Assembly (NCBI GenBank): GCA_016235455.1 | Contig: JACRKZ010000138.1 | Location: forward strand, 1 to 64,000 | Origin: Armatimonadota bacterium | GTDB taxonomy: Bacteria; Armatimonadota; UBA10988 | DNA length: 64,000 bases | Direction of reading: 5' to 3' | In this document: piece by piece, positions 43,077 through 53,541 of the stretch | Layout of the letters: each line of letters opens with the position of its first letter | How positions within the stretch are numbered: the stretch's first letter is position 1 | Translations under genes and position numbers: made by a program | The notes under the pieces: model-generated | The model's database searches: none | What the model saw: only the letters and a program-made list of their open reading frames with translations | What the model was told of the DNA's origin: nothing

Positions 43077-44283
43077 GTCCACCTGCGTCACCATCAACAT
43101 GGGCCCGCAGCACCCCAGCACGCACGGCGTGTTGCGGCTGGTCGTGGAACTCGATGGCGAGGTCGTCAAGGCGGTCAAGCCGGTCATCGGCTACCTGCAC
43201 ACGGGCATGGAGAAGGAGCTGGAGAACCAGCGCTACATCCAAGGCATCACCGTCACCGACCGCATGGACTACCTCTCGCCGTTGGGCAACAACCTGGCCT
43301 ACAGCCTGGCCGTGGAGCGGCTCTGCGGCATCGCGCCACCGGCCAAGGGGCAGTATCTGCGCGTCGTGCTGGCCGAGTTGCAGCGCATCTCCTCGCATCT
43401 GGTCTGGCTCGGCAGCCATGTCATGGACATCGGCGCCACCACGGTCTTTCTCTACTGCCTGCGCGAACGCGAGGCCGTGCTCGACCTGTTCGAGATGTGC
43501 TCGGGCGTACGCCTGATGACCTCGTTCATCCGGCCCGGCGGCCTCAAGCAGGATGTGCCGCGCGAGTTCTACGACGGCTTCGTCCAGGATGGCAAGAAGG
43601 CCCGCGGCGTGCGCGAGTTCATTGCCGACTTCCCGCGGCGCGTGGACGACTACGAGGCGCTGCTCACCGAGAATCCCATTTTCCGCAACCGCACCCAAGG
43701 TGTCGGCGTGCTGACCGCGCAACAGGCCATCGACCTCTGCCTGACCGGCGGCAGCCTGCGCGGTTCGGGCGTACCCTACGATATCCGCAAGGTCTTCCCC
43801 TACTCGAGCTACGACGAGTTCGACTTCGAGGTGCCGTTGGGCACGGCCGGCGATGTCTACAGCCGCTACCAGGTGCGCATCGCCGAGATGCGGCAGAGCG
43901 CGCGGATCATCGTCCAGGCGCTGGCCAAGATCGATGCGCTGGGCGACGATGCGCCGGTCAACAGCGACGACCGCAACTTCGTGCCGCCGCCCAAGCCCGA
44001 GCTGGCCTGGAGCATGGAAAGCCTGATCCACCACTTCAAGATCTGGACCGAAGGCATCAAGCCGCCCGCGGGCGAGGCCTATGTGCCCATCGAGTCGCCG
44101 CGCGGCGAGCTGGGTGTCTATGTGGTCTCCGACGGCAGCGCCAAGCCGCTGCGCGCCCATGTGCGGCCGCCGGCGTTCGTCAATCTGCAGGCGCTGGAAA
44201 CCATGGCTCGGGGCCATATGCTGGCCGACCTGGTGGCCTGCCTGGGCAGTCTCGACCCGGTGCTGGGCGAGATCGACCGATAG
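43069..44283 (+). CDS. nuoD: NADH-quinone oxidoreductase subunit D
   Basis: TINMGPQHPSTHGVLRLVVELDGE, GYLHTGMEKELENQRYIQGITVTDRMDYLS. Confidence 0.96.
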   Translation: MRESTCVTINMGPQHPSTHGVLRLVVELDGEVVKAVKPVIGYLHTGMEKELENQRYIQGITVTDRMDYLSPLGNNLAYSLAVERLCGIAPPAKGQYLRVVLAELQRISSHLVWLGSHVMDIGATTVFLYCLREREAVLDLFEMCSGVRLMTSFIRPGGLKQDVPREFYDGFVQDGKKARGVREFIADFPRRVDDYEALLTENPIFRNRTQGVGVLTAQQAIDLCLTGGSLRGSGVPYDIRKVFPYSSYDEFDFEVPLGTAGDVYSRYQVRIAEMRQSARIIVQALAKIDALGDDAPVNSDDRNFVPPPKPELAWSMESLIHHFKIWTEGIKPPAGEAYVPIESPRGELGVYVVSDGSAKPLRAHVRPPAFVNLQALETMARGHMLADLVACLGSLDPVLGEIDR

Positions 44284-44312
44284 CTTTGGATGCGTGACAA
44301 GGAGTCGAGGTG

Positions 44313-44825
44313 ATGCTGTCCGACGCGGCACGAGCGGAGATTCTGGCCCATCGGGAACGCTATCCCGAAGGCCGGCAGAAGAGCGCGGTAATGGGCGCGC
44401 TGCATATCGCCCAGGCCGAACTCGGTTGGCTGTCGCCCGAGGTGTTCCGCGAGGTGGGCGAACTGCTCTCGCTGGCGCCGGTGCATGTCGCCGCCGTGGC
44501 CACCTTCTACACCATGTACGAGAAGGAGCCCGCCGGCCAGCACGTCATCGACGTCTGCTGCAACATCTCCTGCATGCTGCGCGGCGCCTATGAGATCCTC
44601 GAGCACATCGAGCAGCGCCTCGGCATCAAGCGCGGCGAGACCACCGCCGACGGCCAGATCACCATTCGCGAACAGGAGTGCATCGGCTCGTGCTCCACGG
44701 CCCCGGCCCTGCAGGTCAACTATCGCTTCCATGAGAACCTGACCATCGAGAAGGTCGACGCCATTCTCGACCAACTGCTCGCCGGTCAGCCGGTGGCCAG
44801 CCCCGAGGAGGTGACCCATGGCTGA
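44313..44825 (+). CDS. nuoE: NADH-quinone oxidoreductase subunit E
   Basis: RYPEGRQKSAVMGALHIAQAELGWL; CCNISCMLRGAYEILEHIE; ECIGSCSTAPALQVN 2Fe-2S motif. Confidence 0.95.
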   Translation: MLSDAARAEILAHRERYPEGRQKSAVMGALHIAQAELGWLSPEVFREVGELLSLAPVHVAAVATFYTMYEKEPAGQHVIDVCCNISCMLRGAYEILEHIEQRLGIKRGETTADGQITIREQECIGSCSTAPALQVNYRFHENLTIEKVDAILDQLLAGQPVASPEEVTHG

Positions 44826-46077
44826 GCGACGCATTCTGCTCGAGCACCTCGACGTGCCCAATGCCCACACCCTCGACGTGTGGCGCGCCCACGGCGGCTA
44901 TGCCAGCCTCGACTCGCTGTTCGCCAAGGAGCCCGCGGCCTGGGTCGACGAGGTCAAGGCTTCCGGCCTGTGCGGCCGCGGTGGCGCTGGTTTCCCCACG
45001 GGCATGAAGTGGAGCTTCCTGGCCAAGGGCACGGGTAAGCCCACCTACCTGGTGGTCAACTGCGACGAGTCCGAGCCCGGCACCTGCCATGACCGGCAAC
45101 TCGTCAGCCGACTGCCGCACCTGCTGGTCGAAGGCATCATTTGCACTTGCTGGGCCATCGACGCGCACCACGCGTTCATCTACATCCGCGGCGAGTATGC
45201 CTATGGCGCCGAGCGGCTCGAAGCCGCCATCGCCGAGGCCAATGCCGCCGGCCTGCTGGGCCAGACCATCAACGGCCGCGAGTTCCCGCTGCGCATCACC
45301 GTGCATCGCGGCGCGGGCGCCTACATCTGCGGCGAAGAGACCGCGTTGCTCAGCTCGCTCGAAGGTGACAAGGGTCAGCCGCGCCAGAAGCCGCCGTTCC
45401 CCGCGGTGGCCGGCCTGTATGCCGCTCCGACCATCGTCAACAACGTCCAGACCATCTGCAGCATCCCCTACATCGTGAAGCACGGCGCCGCCTGGTTCGC
45501 GGGCATCAACCTCGAGCCCGAGAGCAAGAGCCCCGGCCCGCGCATCGTCTCGGTCAGCGGCCATGTGCAGCGGCCAGGCGTCTACGAGATCGAGAACGGC
45601 ACGCCCTTCCGCGAGTTGATCTACGACATCTGCGGTGGCATGTTGCCCGGTCGCGACCTCAAGGCGGTCATCCCCGGCGGCTCCTCAATGCCGATGTTGC
45701 CCAAGGATGTCATCCTCAACACGACCACCTCGTTCGAGTCGATCCGCGCCGCCGGCAGCCAGCCGGGCAGCGGCGCGATCATCGTCATGGACGACAGCAC
45801 CAGCATCCCGCACGCCATCTGGCGTATCGCCAAGTTTTACGCTCACGAGAGCTGCGGCAAGTGCACGCCGTGTCGGGAAGGCAATCCCTGGACCGTCAAG
45901 ATCCTTGGCCGCATCATCGCCGGCCAGGGTGACCCGCGCGATCTGGCCATCCTCGACGACATCGCCGAGACCATGGAGAAGAACAGCTTCTGCCCGCTGG
46001 GCATCGCTGCTGCGTGGGCCTTGCAGGGCGGTCTGAAGCACTTCCGACACGAGTTCGAGGCGCTCTGTCAGGGCTGA
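44818..46077 (+). CDS. nuoF: NADH-quinone oxidoreductase subunit F
   Basis: GLCGRGGAGFPTGMKWSF, YVYIRGEY-like YIRGEYAYGAERLE, GAYICGEETALLSSLEG, HESCGKCTPCREG. Confidence 0.96.
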   Translation: MAERRILLEHLDVPNAHTLDVWRAHGGYASLDSLFAKEPAAWVDEVKASGLCGRGGAGFPTGMKWSFLAKGTGKPTYLVVNCDESEPGTCHDRQLVSRLPHLLVEGIICTCWAIDAHHAFIYIRGEYAYGAERLEAAIAEANAAGLLGQTINGREFPLRITVHRGAGAYICGEETALLSSLEGDKGQPRQKPPFPAVAGLYAAPTIVNNVQTICSIPYIVKHGAAWFAGINLEPESKSPGPRIVSVSGHVQRPGVYEIENGTPFRELIYDICGGMLPGRDLKAVIPGGSSMPMLPKDVILNTTTSFESIRAAGSQPGSGAIIVMDDSTSIPHAIWRIAKFYAHESCGKCTPCREGNPWTVKILGRIIAGQGDPRDLAILDDIAETMEKNSFCPLGIAAAWALQGGLKHFRHEFEALCQG

Positions 46078-46203
46078 TGCGGCGCGTCAGCCTCGGCACC
46101 CGATACGCCGCGATTGCGCGGCACCCAAACCGTCAATCAGTAGCCGCCGCTAGCGGTACCAGTATCGGCTTGTTCCGGGCGCGCAACGTTCGACGCCAAC
46201 CAA

Positions 46204-46247
46204 GGCCGCCACGCCAACCACTGCGCGCAGCGTTTGGCGTGGCGGCC
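46204..46247. terminator. Bidirectional terminator hairpin between nuoF and a convergent prepilin gene
   Basis: Perfect 14-bp inverted repeat GGCCGCCACGCCAA / TTGGCGTGGCGGCC. Confidence 0.6.
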
Positions 46248-46272
46248 AGATCCACTGTGGCCGAGGCGCAGC

Positions 46273-46962
<690 letters not shown>

Positions 46963-47163
46963 AGCGGTTCTCCAGGGCGTAGTGACAACGCTACCACACC
47001 TGGGTGCTACTTTGCCTCAGCCGGATACCGCATGTCAAGCGCCAAGCCGTTTCCGGCCCGTGTCTGGGCCGAACCGGACGACGTCGCCAAGTCGCTGGGC
47101 GGATGGGAGCGGGTCCGACCAGCGACCCGCTCCCGTCCACGCCGAACCAGGTGCGGCGAGCGC

Positions 47164-47838
47164 TTAGCCACCCACCGTCGGGTTGAGCCAGGGCGAATTG
47201 ATGAAGTACCACTGCTCGGGCTTCTGCGTCTTGACGTGGCCGTCGCAGTAGAGCACGTTGGCCTGCTCCATGTGCCGGGGATCCGGAGCGCACCAATCGG
47301 GGTTGTTGGGATCAGTGACGCAGCACCCGCCCGACATGTTCGGGTCCATGAGGATCCAGGCGCCCGGCTTCTTGCGGGTGATGTCGTACCACGGCGCGGC
47401 ACCGGGGCAATTGGTGCCGGACTCGGACATCATGACTGTGGTGGAGGGCTTGACCACCACCGCGATGGACTGCCAGCGCAGCATGTAGTTCATCGCGTAA
47501 GAGTTGGGCACCGGGTAGTCGGGGTCCAGAATCCAGCCGCTGGTCTGGTTCTTGTGCGGGTCGCTGGGACAGCCATAGACCTGCACGCTCTTGATGTAGG
47601 GCACCAGCCGGCCGGCCCAGATCTGCTGCTGCGCGGCATGGGTGGCCGGGAACTGCTCGTCGTAGTCCTGCACGTACTGCATGAAGGCGACACCGATCTG
47701 CTTGCAGTTGCTTTGGCAGCTCGATGTGCGCGCCTTCTCGCGCGCCTTGGCGAAGACCGGGAACAGGATGGCGGCCAGAATAGCGATGATCGCGATGACC
47801 ACCAGCAACTCGATGAGCGTGAATGCTCGACGTCTCAT
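47164..47838 (-). CDS. Prepilin-type N-terminal cleavage/methylation domain protein (DUF1559-like)
   Basis: ATG 47838: [62 protein letters not shown]-terminal [22 protein letters not shown]. Confidence 0.93.
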   Translation of the reverse strand: MRRRAFTLIELLVVIAIIAILAAILFPVFAKAREKARTSSCQSNCKQIGVAFMQYVQDYDEQFPATHAAQQQIWAGRLVPYIKSVQVYGCPSDPHKNQTSGWILDPDYPVPNSYAMNYMLRWQSIAVVVKPSTTVMMSESGTNCPGAAPWYDITRKKPGAWILMDPNMSGGCCVTDPNNPDWCAPDPRHMEQANVLYCDGHVKTQKPEQWYFINSPWLNPTVGG

Positions 47839-47948
47839 AGCGCACCTCCGTGGGTGACTGACATCGGTGTCATACCCATCCGTTAGTGTGCCGCGCCGCC
47901 CGATGAACGTCAAATTGGGACGCGCTGCGATATTACCTGGCAAGGGCC

Positions 47949-49511
47949 TCAGCCTGCGCCGAGACGTGTCAGTTCCGGGCTGACCAGCCACAGCGCAAGC
48001 CCGATCAGCGCCAGGCCCATCAGCGCCTTGGCCAACCCCAGGTGGCGCCGCGCCAGGCTGGCCAGCCGTTCGGAACCCACGCCACACCAGGTCAGTACCA
48101 GAATGCCGACCAACGGTGCGGTGAAGCCGACGTTGTAGAGCACCAGCAACGGCAAGGCCTGGTCGCGCGTGGCGGGCATCTGCAGGCCGACGAGAATCGG
48201 CAGGTAGACCTGCGAGGTGCAGACCGCTTCGAGCAGCGTGACCACGAGCCCGGCGACTCCCGCGCCAAGCACGGCCCAGGGGCCGCTCAGGCCGCGGCGC
48301 AGGGCCGCATGGATCCACTGCCGCAGGCGCGTGGGCAACTGCACGCGCAACTCGCGCGTGGCGCCGCCGCGGGCCAGCGCGCGCGCGTCCGCCAGTTGGC
48401 CGCAGGCCACACCGCCGATCAGCGCGGCCACCGCCCAGCGTAGCGCGTTGCCGATGGCCACCCGCTGGCCGACGGCGCCCAGCGCGCGCAGCACGCCGAG
48501 GCCGAGCAGCAGGTAGGTGGTGAACACGGCCAGGGCGAACGCGGTCCCCGCGGCCAGCAGCACGCGCCGCCGATGGCCCAGGCGCGTGAGCAGCGCTACC
48601 AGGAACACCGCCGTGGCGAACGCGCAGGGGTTGAGCCCGTCCAGCAGGCCGGCGAACCCGACGGTCACGGGCGACATGCCGCGCAGTTCCTCGCCCACCA
48701 TCGGCCGGCGCAGCAGCACCTCCCGCGGTGGCTGCGTGGGGTGGTTGATCTCGGCGGTCAGCAGATCGAACGGCCGCCGGTCGATCTGCTCGCTCGGCAG
48801 CATGTGCCGCCCGACGAACCAGGTCACGCTGGCCACGGCGGCGCCCCGATAGCGGTCGCGGTAGCGGTACATCAGCGCCAAGTTGGCTCGGTCCTGCGTG
48901 TCGTACACCTCGAACCGCACCGCCGCCGCGAAGTAGCGGCGCAGCGGCTCGACGACCTGGTCGACCTGGTCCAGGCACTTGGCGCACTGCCCGCCGTAGA
49001 ACACAACGGCGGTCACCCGCTGGCTGCCCGCGCGCGCTGCATAGGGCGGCCCGTAGACCTCGTCGGGCAGCGGACGGGGGCCGCCCTTGGCGGGCACAAA
49101 GCGCGCCGTGATCGGCACTCGCAGCGTTGCGCCACCGACCACGGTGACCGTCACCTGGCCGCGGTACTCGAACGGTCGGCGCAATCCTCGGGGCGGCCGA
49201 ACCACCAACGAGAGCGCCGTCGGGTCGGTCGTGGTCACGGTCTGCTGCATCAAGCGTGGTGTCACCACGCTGTCGCCGGTCACGGCGCCCAGCGCCACCG
49301 CGCTGCGCCCCAGGTTGCGTAGGGCGACCAGCCGGACGACCGCGGAGTCGCTGGGCAGGTCGCGGCCGAGGTCCACCACCGCCGGCTCGACCACCACCTG
49401 GGCGGCGACCGGCGCGGCGGCCAGCCACAGCACCGCGGCGGCAGCGAGCGCGTGCCGTGTTCGGTGGCCCCAGAGCAACCGTGCCGGTCGCCTCACGACA
49501 AGCCTCCGCAA
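47949..49511 (-). CDS. Fusion of DUF1573-like Ig domain, thioredoxin-like domain and CcdA-like membrane thiol transporter
   Basis: N-terminal [77 protein letters not shown] and [18 protein letters not shown]. Confidence 0.7.
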   Translation of the reverse strand: MRRLVVRRPARLLWGHRTRHALAAAAVLWLAAAPVAAQVVVEPAVVDLGRDLPSDSAVVRLVALRNLGRSAVALGAVTGDSVVTPRLMQQTVTTTDPTALSLVVRPPRGLRRPFEYRGQVTVTVVGGATLRVPITARFVPAKGGPRPLPDEVYGPPYAARAGSQRVTAVVFYGGQCAKCLDQVDQVVEPLRRYFAAAVRFEVYDTQDRANLALMYRYRDRYRGAAVASVTWFVGRHMLPSEQIDRRPFDLLTAEINHPTQPPREVLLRRPMVGEELRGMSPVTVGFAGLLDGLNPCAFATAVFLVALLTRLGHRRRVLLAAGTAFALAVFTTYLLLGLGVLRALGAVGQRVAIGNALRWAVAALIGGVACGQLADARALARGGATRELRVQLPTRLRQWIHAALRRGLSGPWAVLGAGVAGLVVTLLEAVCTSQVYLPILVGLQMPATRDQALPLLVLYNVGFTAPLVGILVLTWCGVGSERLASLARRHLGLAKALMGLALIGLALWLVSPELTRLGAG

Positions 49512-49557
49512 GCTGGCGCCTCGGCCGCGCTGTCCGCGCTTTACTCGCGCGGCGCGA

Positions 49558-50856
49558 TTACTCGCGCGGTGCGATGACCTCGATGCCGTCCATGTATGGC
49601 CGCAATGCCGGCGGCACGACCACGCTGCCGTCGGCCTGCTGGTTGGTCTCCAGGATGGCGGCCATGAGCCGCGAGGTGGCCAGCGCCGAGCCGTTGAGCG
49701 TGTGCACGAACTCGGGCTTGCTGGGCTTGCCGCCGGCGCTGGGATCGGCCTCGGGCCGGTAGCGCATCCGCCCGCGGCGGGCCTGATAGGCTTCGCAGTT
49801 GCTGGCCGAGCTGACTTCCAGATAGGCCTGCTGGCCCGGCAACCAGACTTCCACGTCGTAGGTTTTGGCCGCCTGCTGCGCGATGTCGCCGGTGACCAGC
49901 AGCGTGGTCACGAAGTGCAAGCCCAGCTCGTTGACCATGGCTTCCACCTGACCGGTGAGCGCTTCGAGCTGATCGTAGCTGTCCTCGGGCTGGCACAGGA
50001 TGTAGCGCTCGGTCTTGTTGAACTGATGGACGCGGATCAGCCCGCGCTCGCCCGCGCCATGGGCGCCGGCCTCACGCCGGAAGCACGGCGTGTAGGCCAT
50101 CAGCTTCATGGGCAGGTCGGCCGCGTCGATGATCTCGTCGCCAAACAGGCCGGTCAGCACGATCTCGGCGGTGGGGATGAGGTACAGCTCGTCGCGCTGA
50201 GCGTGGTAGACCTGGTCGGCGAACTTGGGCAGCACGCCGGCGCTGGTCATGACCGCGGCGTTGACCGCCAATGGCGGCATGATGTGCTCAAAGCCGTCGG
50301 CGATGCCGCGCGCGATGCAGAAGTTGATCAGCGCCCATTCGAGCCGCGCGCCCATGCCACGGTAACACGGCCAGCCGCTGCCGGCGGCCTTGGCGCCGCG
50401 CTCGAAGTCGAGCAGGCCCAGGCTCTCGGCCAGCGCCACATGGTGCCGGGGCTCGAAGTCGAACTCGGGCTTGGCGCCGAACGTGCGGATGACCTGGTTG
50501 TCGTGCTTGTCGGGGCTGGCAGGCACGCTCTCGTGCGGCAGGTTGGGCAGGTCCAGCAACGCTGCGTCGAGCGCCTCATCGGCGGCGCGACGCAGGTCGG
50601 CCAGCTCCTGGATGCGCGCCTTGATGGCGCTCATCTCGGCCGTCAGCTCGACCGTGTCCTCGCCGGCCTTCTTCTTCCGGGCCATCTCGGGGCCCACGGA
50701 GTTCTGCCGCGCGCGCAGTTGCTCTTCCTCGCCCAGCAGCTCGCGCCGCAAGGTGTCGGCGGCCAGCACCGAAGCCAGGCTGATCTCAGGGTCGCGTCGG
50801 CGAAGCTGGGCCTCGACCGCCTCGGGGTTCTCGCGAATGGCCTTGATATCGAGCAT
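49558..50856 (-). CDS. serS: Seryl-tRNA synthetase
   Basis: MLDIKAIRENPEAVEAQLRRRD; LIPTAEIVLTGLFGDEI; TPCFRREAGAHGAGERGLIRVHQFNKTE; ETNQQADGSVVVPPALRPYMDGIEVI. Confidence 0.96.
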   Translation of the reverse strand: MLDIKAIRENPEAVEAQLRRRDPEISLASVLAADTLRRELLGEEEQLRARQNSVGPEMARKKKAGEDTVELTAEMSAIKARIQELADLRRAADEALDAALLDLPNLPHESVPASPDKHDNQVIRTFGAKPEFDFEPRHHVALAESLGLLDFERGAKAAGSGWPCYRGMGARLEWALINFCIARGIADGFEHIMPPLAVNAAVMTSAGVLPKFADQVYHAQRDELYLIPTAEIVLTGLFGDEIIDAADLPMKLMAYTPCFRREAGAHGAGERGLIRVHQFNKTERYILCQPEDSYDQLEALTGQVEAMVNELGLHFVTTLLVTGDIAQQAAKTYDVEVWLPGQQAYLEVSSASNCEAYQARRGRMRYRPEADPSAGGKPSKPEFVHTLNGSALATSRLMAAILETNQQADGSVVVPPALRPYMDGIEVIAPRE

Positions 50857-50915
50857 GGCTGGGCTCCTACCTTTGCCCTGGGACTATAGCAGAGCCGATC
50901 CGGGTGTCAAGCGCG

Positions 50916-50985
50916 CCCCAAAGAACGGTGTCAGGGACCGTTTTCGGCCTGGGTCGAAAACGGTCCCTGACACCGTTCTTTGGGG
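50916..50985. repeat. Perfect 31-bp inverted repeat, family A copy 1
   Basis: CCCCAAAGAACGGTGTCAGGGACCGTTTTCG - gcctgggt - CGAAAACGGTCCCTGACACCGTTCTTTGGGG, no mismatches. Confidence 0.95.
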
Positions 50986-51047
50986 TGCCGTCGCCCGACC
51001 CTTGTTGATCGCCGGCTGGCGCCGTACCATAGACTGCGGAGGCGACG

Positions 51048-52217
51048 ATGCAGAGCTACGAACTACGCTATGGGGTCAACCCCAACCAGAAGCCGGCCCG
51101 GGTCGTTGCCGAGTCAGGTGACCTGCCGTTCGAAGTGCTCAGCGGGTCGCCCGGCTACATCAACCTGCTGGATGCGTTCAACGCCTGGATGCTCGTGTGC
51201 GAGCTGCGGACCTCGCTGGGTCTGCCCGCGGCGACCAGTTTCAAGCATGTCAGCCCGGCCGGCGCCGCCGTGGGCACGCCGCTGAGCCCCGAGCTGGCCC
51301 GCGCTTACTTCGTCGACGACATGGAGCTGACACCGCAGGCCGCCGCCTACGCCCGCGCGCGCGGCGCCGACGCCATGTCCAGCTTCGGCGACTGCGCCGC
51401 GCTGTCCGACATCTGCGACGTGGCCACGGCCAAGCTGCTCAAGCGCGAGGTCAGCGATGTGGTCGTCGCGCCCGACTATGAGCCCGAGGCGCTGGAGATC
51501 CTGCGCGCCAAGAAGGGCGGCAAGTACGTGGTCCTCCGGATGGACCCCAGCTACCAGCCGCCGACGCTGGACCGCCGCACCGTGTTCGGCGTGGCTTTCG
51601 AGCAGCCGCGCAACGACTGCCTCCTGGCCGACAACCTGTTCGCCAACATCGTCACCCAGGACAAGGAACTGCCCGAGAGCGCTCGGCGTGACCTGCTGGT
51701 GGCCACCATCACGCTCAAATACACCCAGTCCAACTCGGTCTGCTACGCCTACGATGGCCAGGTCATCGGTAACGGCGCAGGCCAGCAGTCGCGCGTCCAT
51801 TGCACGCGGCTGGCCGGCGACAAGGCCGACCTGTGGTGGTTGCGACAGCATCCGCGCACGTTGGACATGCAGTTCCGCGCCGGCCTGCCGCGCGCGGAGA
51901 AGAACAACGCCGTCGACCGCTTCCTGCTGCCCGAGCTGAGCGGCGCCGAGGAGGCGGCCTGGCGCAGCGCATTCGACCAGGTGCCCGCCCGCTTCACGCG
52001 CGAGGAGCGCCGCGCCTGGCTGGACAGCAAGTCCGGCGTGGCCATCAGCAGCGATGCCTTCTTCCCCTTCCGCGACAACATCGACCGCGCCGCGTCCAGC
52101 GGCGTGAAGTATGTGCTGGAAGCCGGCGGCTCGCTGCGCGACGACGAAGTCATCGCCGCGGCCGACGAGTATGGCATGGTCATGGGCTTCACCGGCGTGC
52201 GCCTGTTCCACCATTGA
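51048..52217 (+). CDS. Stand-alone AICAR formyltransferase (PurH transformylase domain only)
   Basis: ELRYGVNPNQKPARV, FKHVSPAGAAVG, TLKYTQSNSVCYAYDGQVIGNGAGQQSRVHC, SDAFFPFRDNID..., no IMP cyclohydrolase (MGS-like) domain. Confidence 0.88.
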   Translation: MQSYELRYGVNPNQKPARVVAESGDLPFEVLSGSPGYINLLDAFNAWMLVCELRTSLGLPAATSFKHVSPAGAAVGTPLSPELARAYFVDDMELTPQAAAYARARGADAMSSFGDCAALSDICDVATAKLLKREVSDVVVAPDYEPEALEILRAKKGGKYVVLRMDPSYQPPTLDRRTVFGVAFEQPRNDCLLADNLFANIVTQDKELPESARRDLLVATITLKYTQSNSVCYAYDGQVIGNGAGQQSRVHCTRLAGDKADLWWLRQHPRTLDMQFRAGLPRAEKNNAVDRFLLPELSGAEEAAWRSAFDQVPARFTREERRAWLDSKSGVAISSDAFFPFRDNIDRAASSGVKYVLEAGGSLRDDEVIAAADEYGMVMGFTGVRLFHH

Positions 52218-52266
52218 TCCATGATGAGCTGTGTGCCACCTTGGGCACGGGAGCCGATGCGGCGCT

Positions 52267-53541
52267 ATGAGTGATCCTGTCGACGCCCTGGTGGGCAAGC
52301 GCAAACGTGAGATGGACGGACCGGACAGCGCACACAGCGTGGGCTGGACGAGGCCGCGCCACGCCGAACTGGCCGACGAGGCCAACCCGCTCCTGCTCGA
52401 ATGCGGCCAGAGCATCTGGCCGGTGACGGTCGAGTACGAGCTGTATGGCGAGCTGTCGCCCGCGCGCGACAACGTGATCATGATTTTCCACGCGCTCAGC
52501 GGCGACGCCCATGTCGCCGGCTGGGACGCCACGTGGCAGGAGCATGGCCGGCCATGGCGCGCCTGGCCCGACGGCAAGAGCCCCAACTGGTGGGACAGCA
52601 TGGTCGGGCCGGGCAAGGCTTTCGACACAAGCCGCTACTGCGTGCTCTGCGCCAACGTGCTGGGCAGCTGCTACGGCACCACTGGCCCGTCATCGACTAA
52701 CCCGGCCACGGGCCGACCCTATGGCGTGGAGTTCCCACCGGTCACCGTGGGTGACTGGGTCAAGCTGCACGCGCGCCTGCTCGACCATCTGGGCATCGAC
52801 CAGCTGCTGTTGGCCGTGGGCGGCTCGCTGGGTGGACAGCAGGTCATCGAGCTAGGCCTGGCCTTCCCCGATCGAGCCAAGGGACTGGCTGTGCTGGCCG
52901 CCTCCCCGCAACTCTCCAACCAGGGCGTGGCCCTCAACTATGCCGCGCGGCAGGCCATCGTCAACGACCCGTGCTTCGCCTCGGGTCAGTACTACGGCTG
53001 CTGCCGGCCCGAGGCCGGGCTGGGCATCGCGCGCATGATCGGCCACATCACCTACCTGTCCGAGATGGGCATGGAGGCGCGATTCGACTCCGGCCGCAAG
53101 AAGCCCGACGAACTGCGCTGCGACCTGTTCAACCCGCACGAGCGCGCGCTGGGCGACGGCTCGGGCTTCATCGCGCATAACGAGTTCGAGGTGGAGAGCT
53201 ACCTCACCCGCCAGGCGCTGGGCTTCAATGAGCGGTTCGACGCCAACTCGTACTTGTACATCACCAAGGCCATGGACTACTACGATGCGGCCCAGTGGGG
53301 CGACGGCGATCTGGTGAAGGCCATGGCCCGGGCCCGGGGCGACTGGCTGGTGGCGTCGTTCACCAGCGACTGGCTGTACACGCCGGCGGGCTGCCGGCGG
53401 CTGGCCGATGCGCTGTGCGTGAACCTCAAGCCGGTGACGTACGTGAACATCGAGTCCGGCTACGGGCACGATGCGTTCCTGCTGGAGGTGGACGTGCTGG
53501 AGCGGCTGCTGACCGGCTTCCTGAAAGGGCTACAGCGATGA
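52267..53541 (+). CDS. metX: Homoserine O-acetyltransferase
   Basis: alpha/beta hydrolase: NVIMIFHALSGDAHVAG, CANVLGSCYGTTGPSSTNP, LAVGGSLGGQQVIELGLAFPDRAKGL, GYGHDAFLLE. Confidence 0.93.
   Translation: MSDPVDALVGKRKREMDGPDSAHSVGWTRPRHAELADEANPLLLECGQSIWPVTVEYELYGELSPARDNVIMIFHALSGDAHVAGWDATWQEHGRPWRAWPDGKSPNWWDSMVGPGKAFDTSRYCVLCANVLGSCYGTTGPSSTNPATGRPYGVEFPPVTVGDWVKLHARLLDHLGIDQLLLAVGGSLGGQQVIELGLAFPDRAKGLAVLAASPQLSNQGVALNYAARQAIVNDPCFASGQYYGCCRPEAGLGIARMIGHITYLSEMGMEARFDSGRKKPDELRCDLFNPHERALGDGSGFIAHNEFEVESYLTRQALGFNERFDANSYLYITKAMDYYDAAQWGDGDLVKAMARARGDWLVASFTSDWLYTPAGCRRLADALCVNLKPVTYVNIESGYGHDAFLLEVDVLERLLTGFLKGLQR

Noticed and set aside
47839-49428. Upstream part of the 754-aa minus-strand ORF
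   Set aside because: Out-of-frame reading of the CcdA-like gene; the prepilin starts at 47838.
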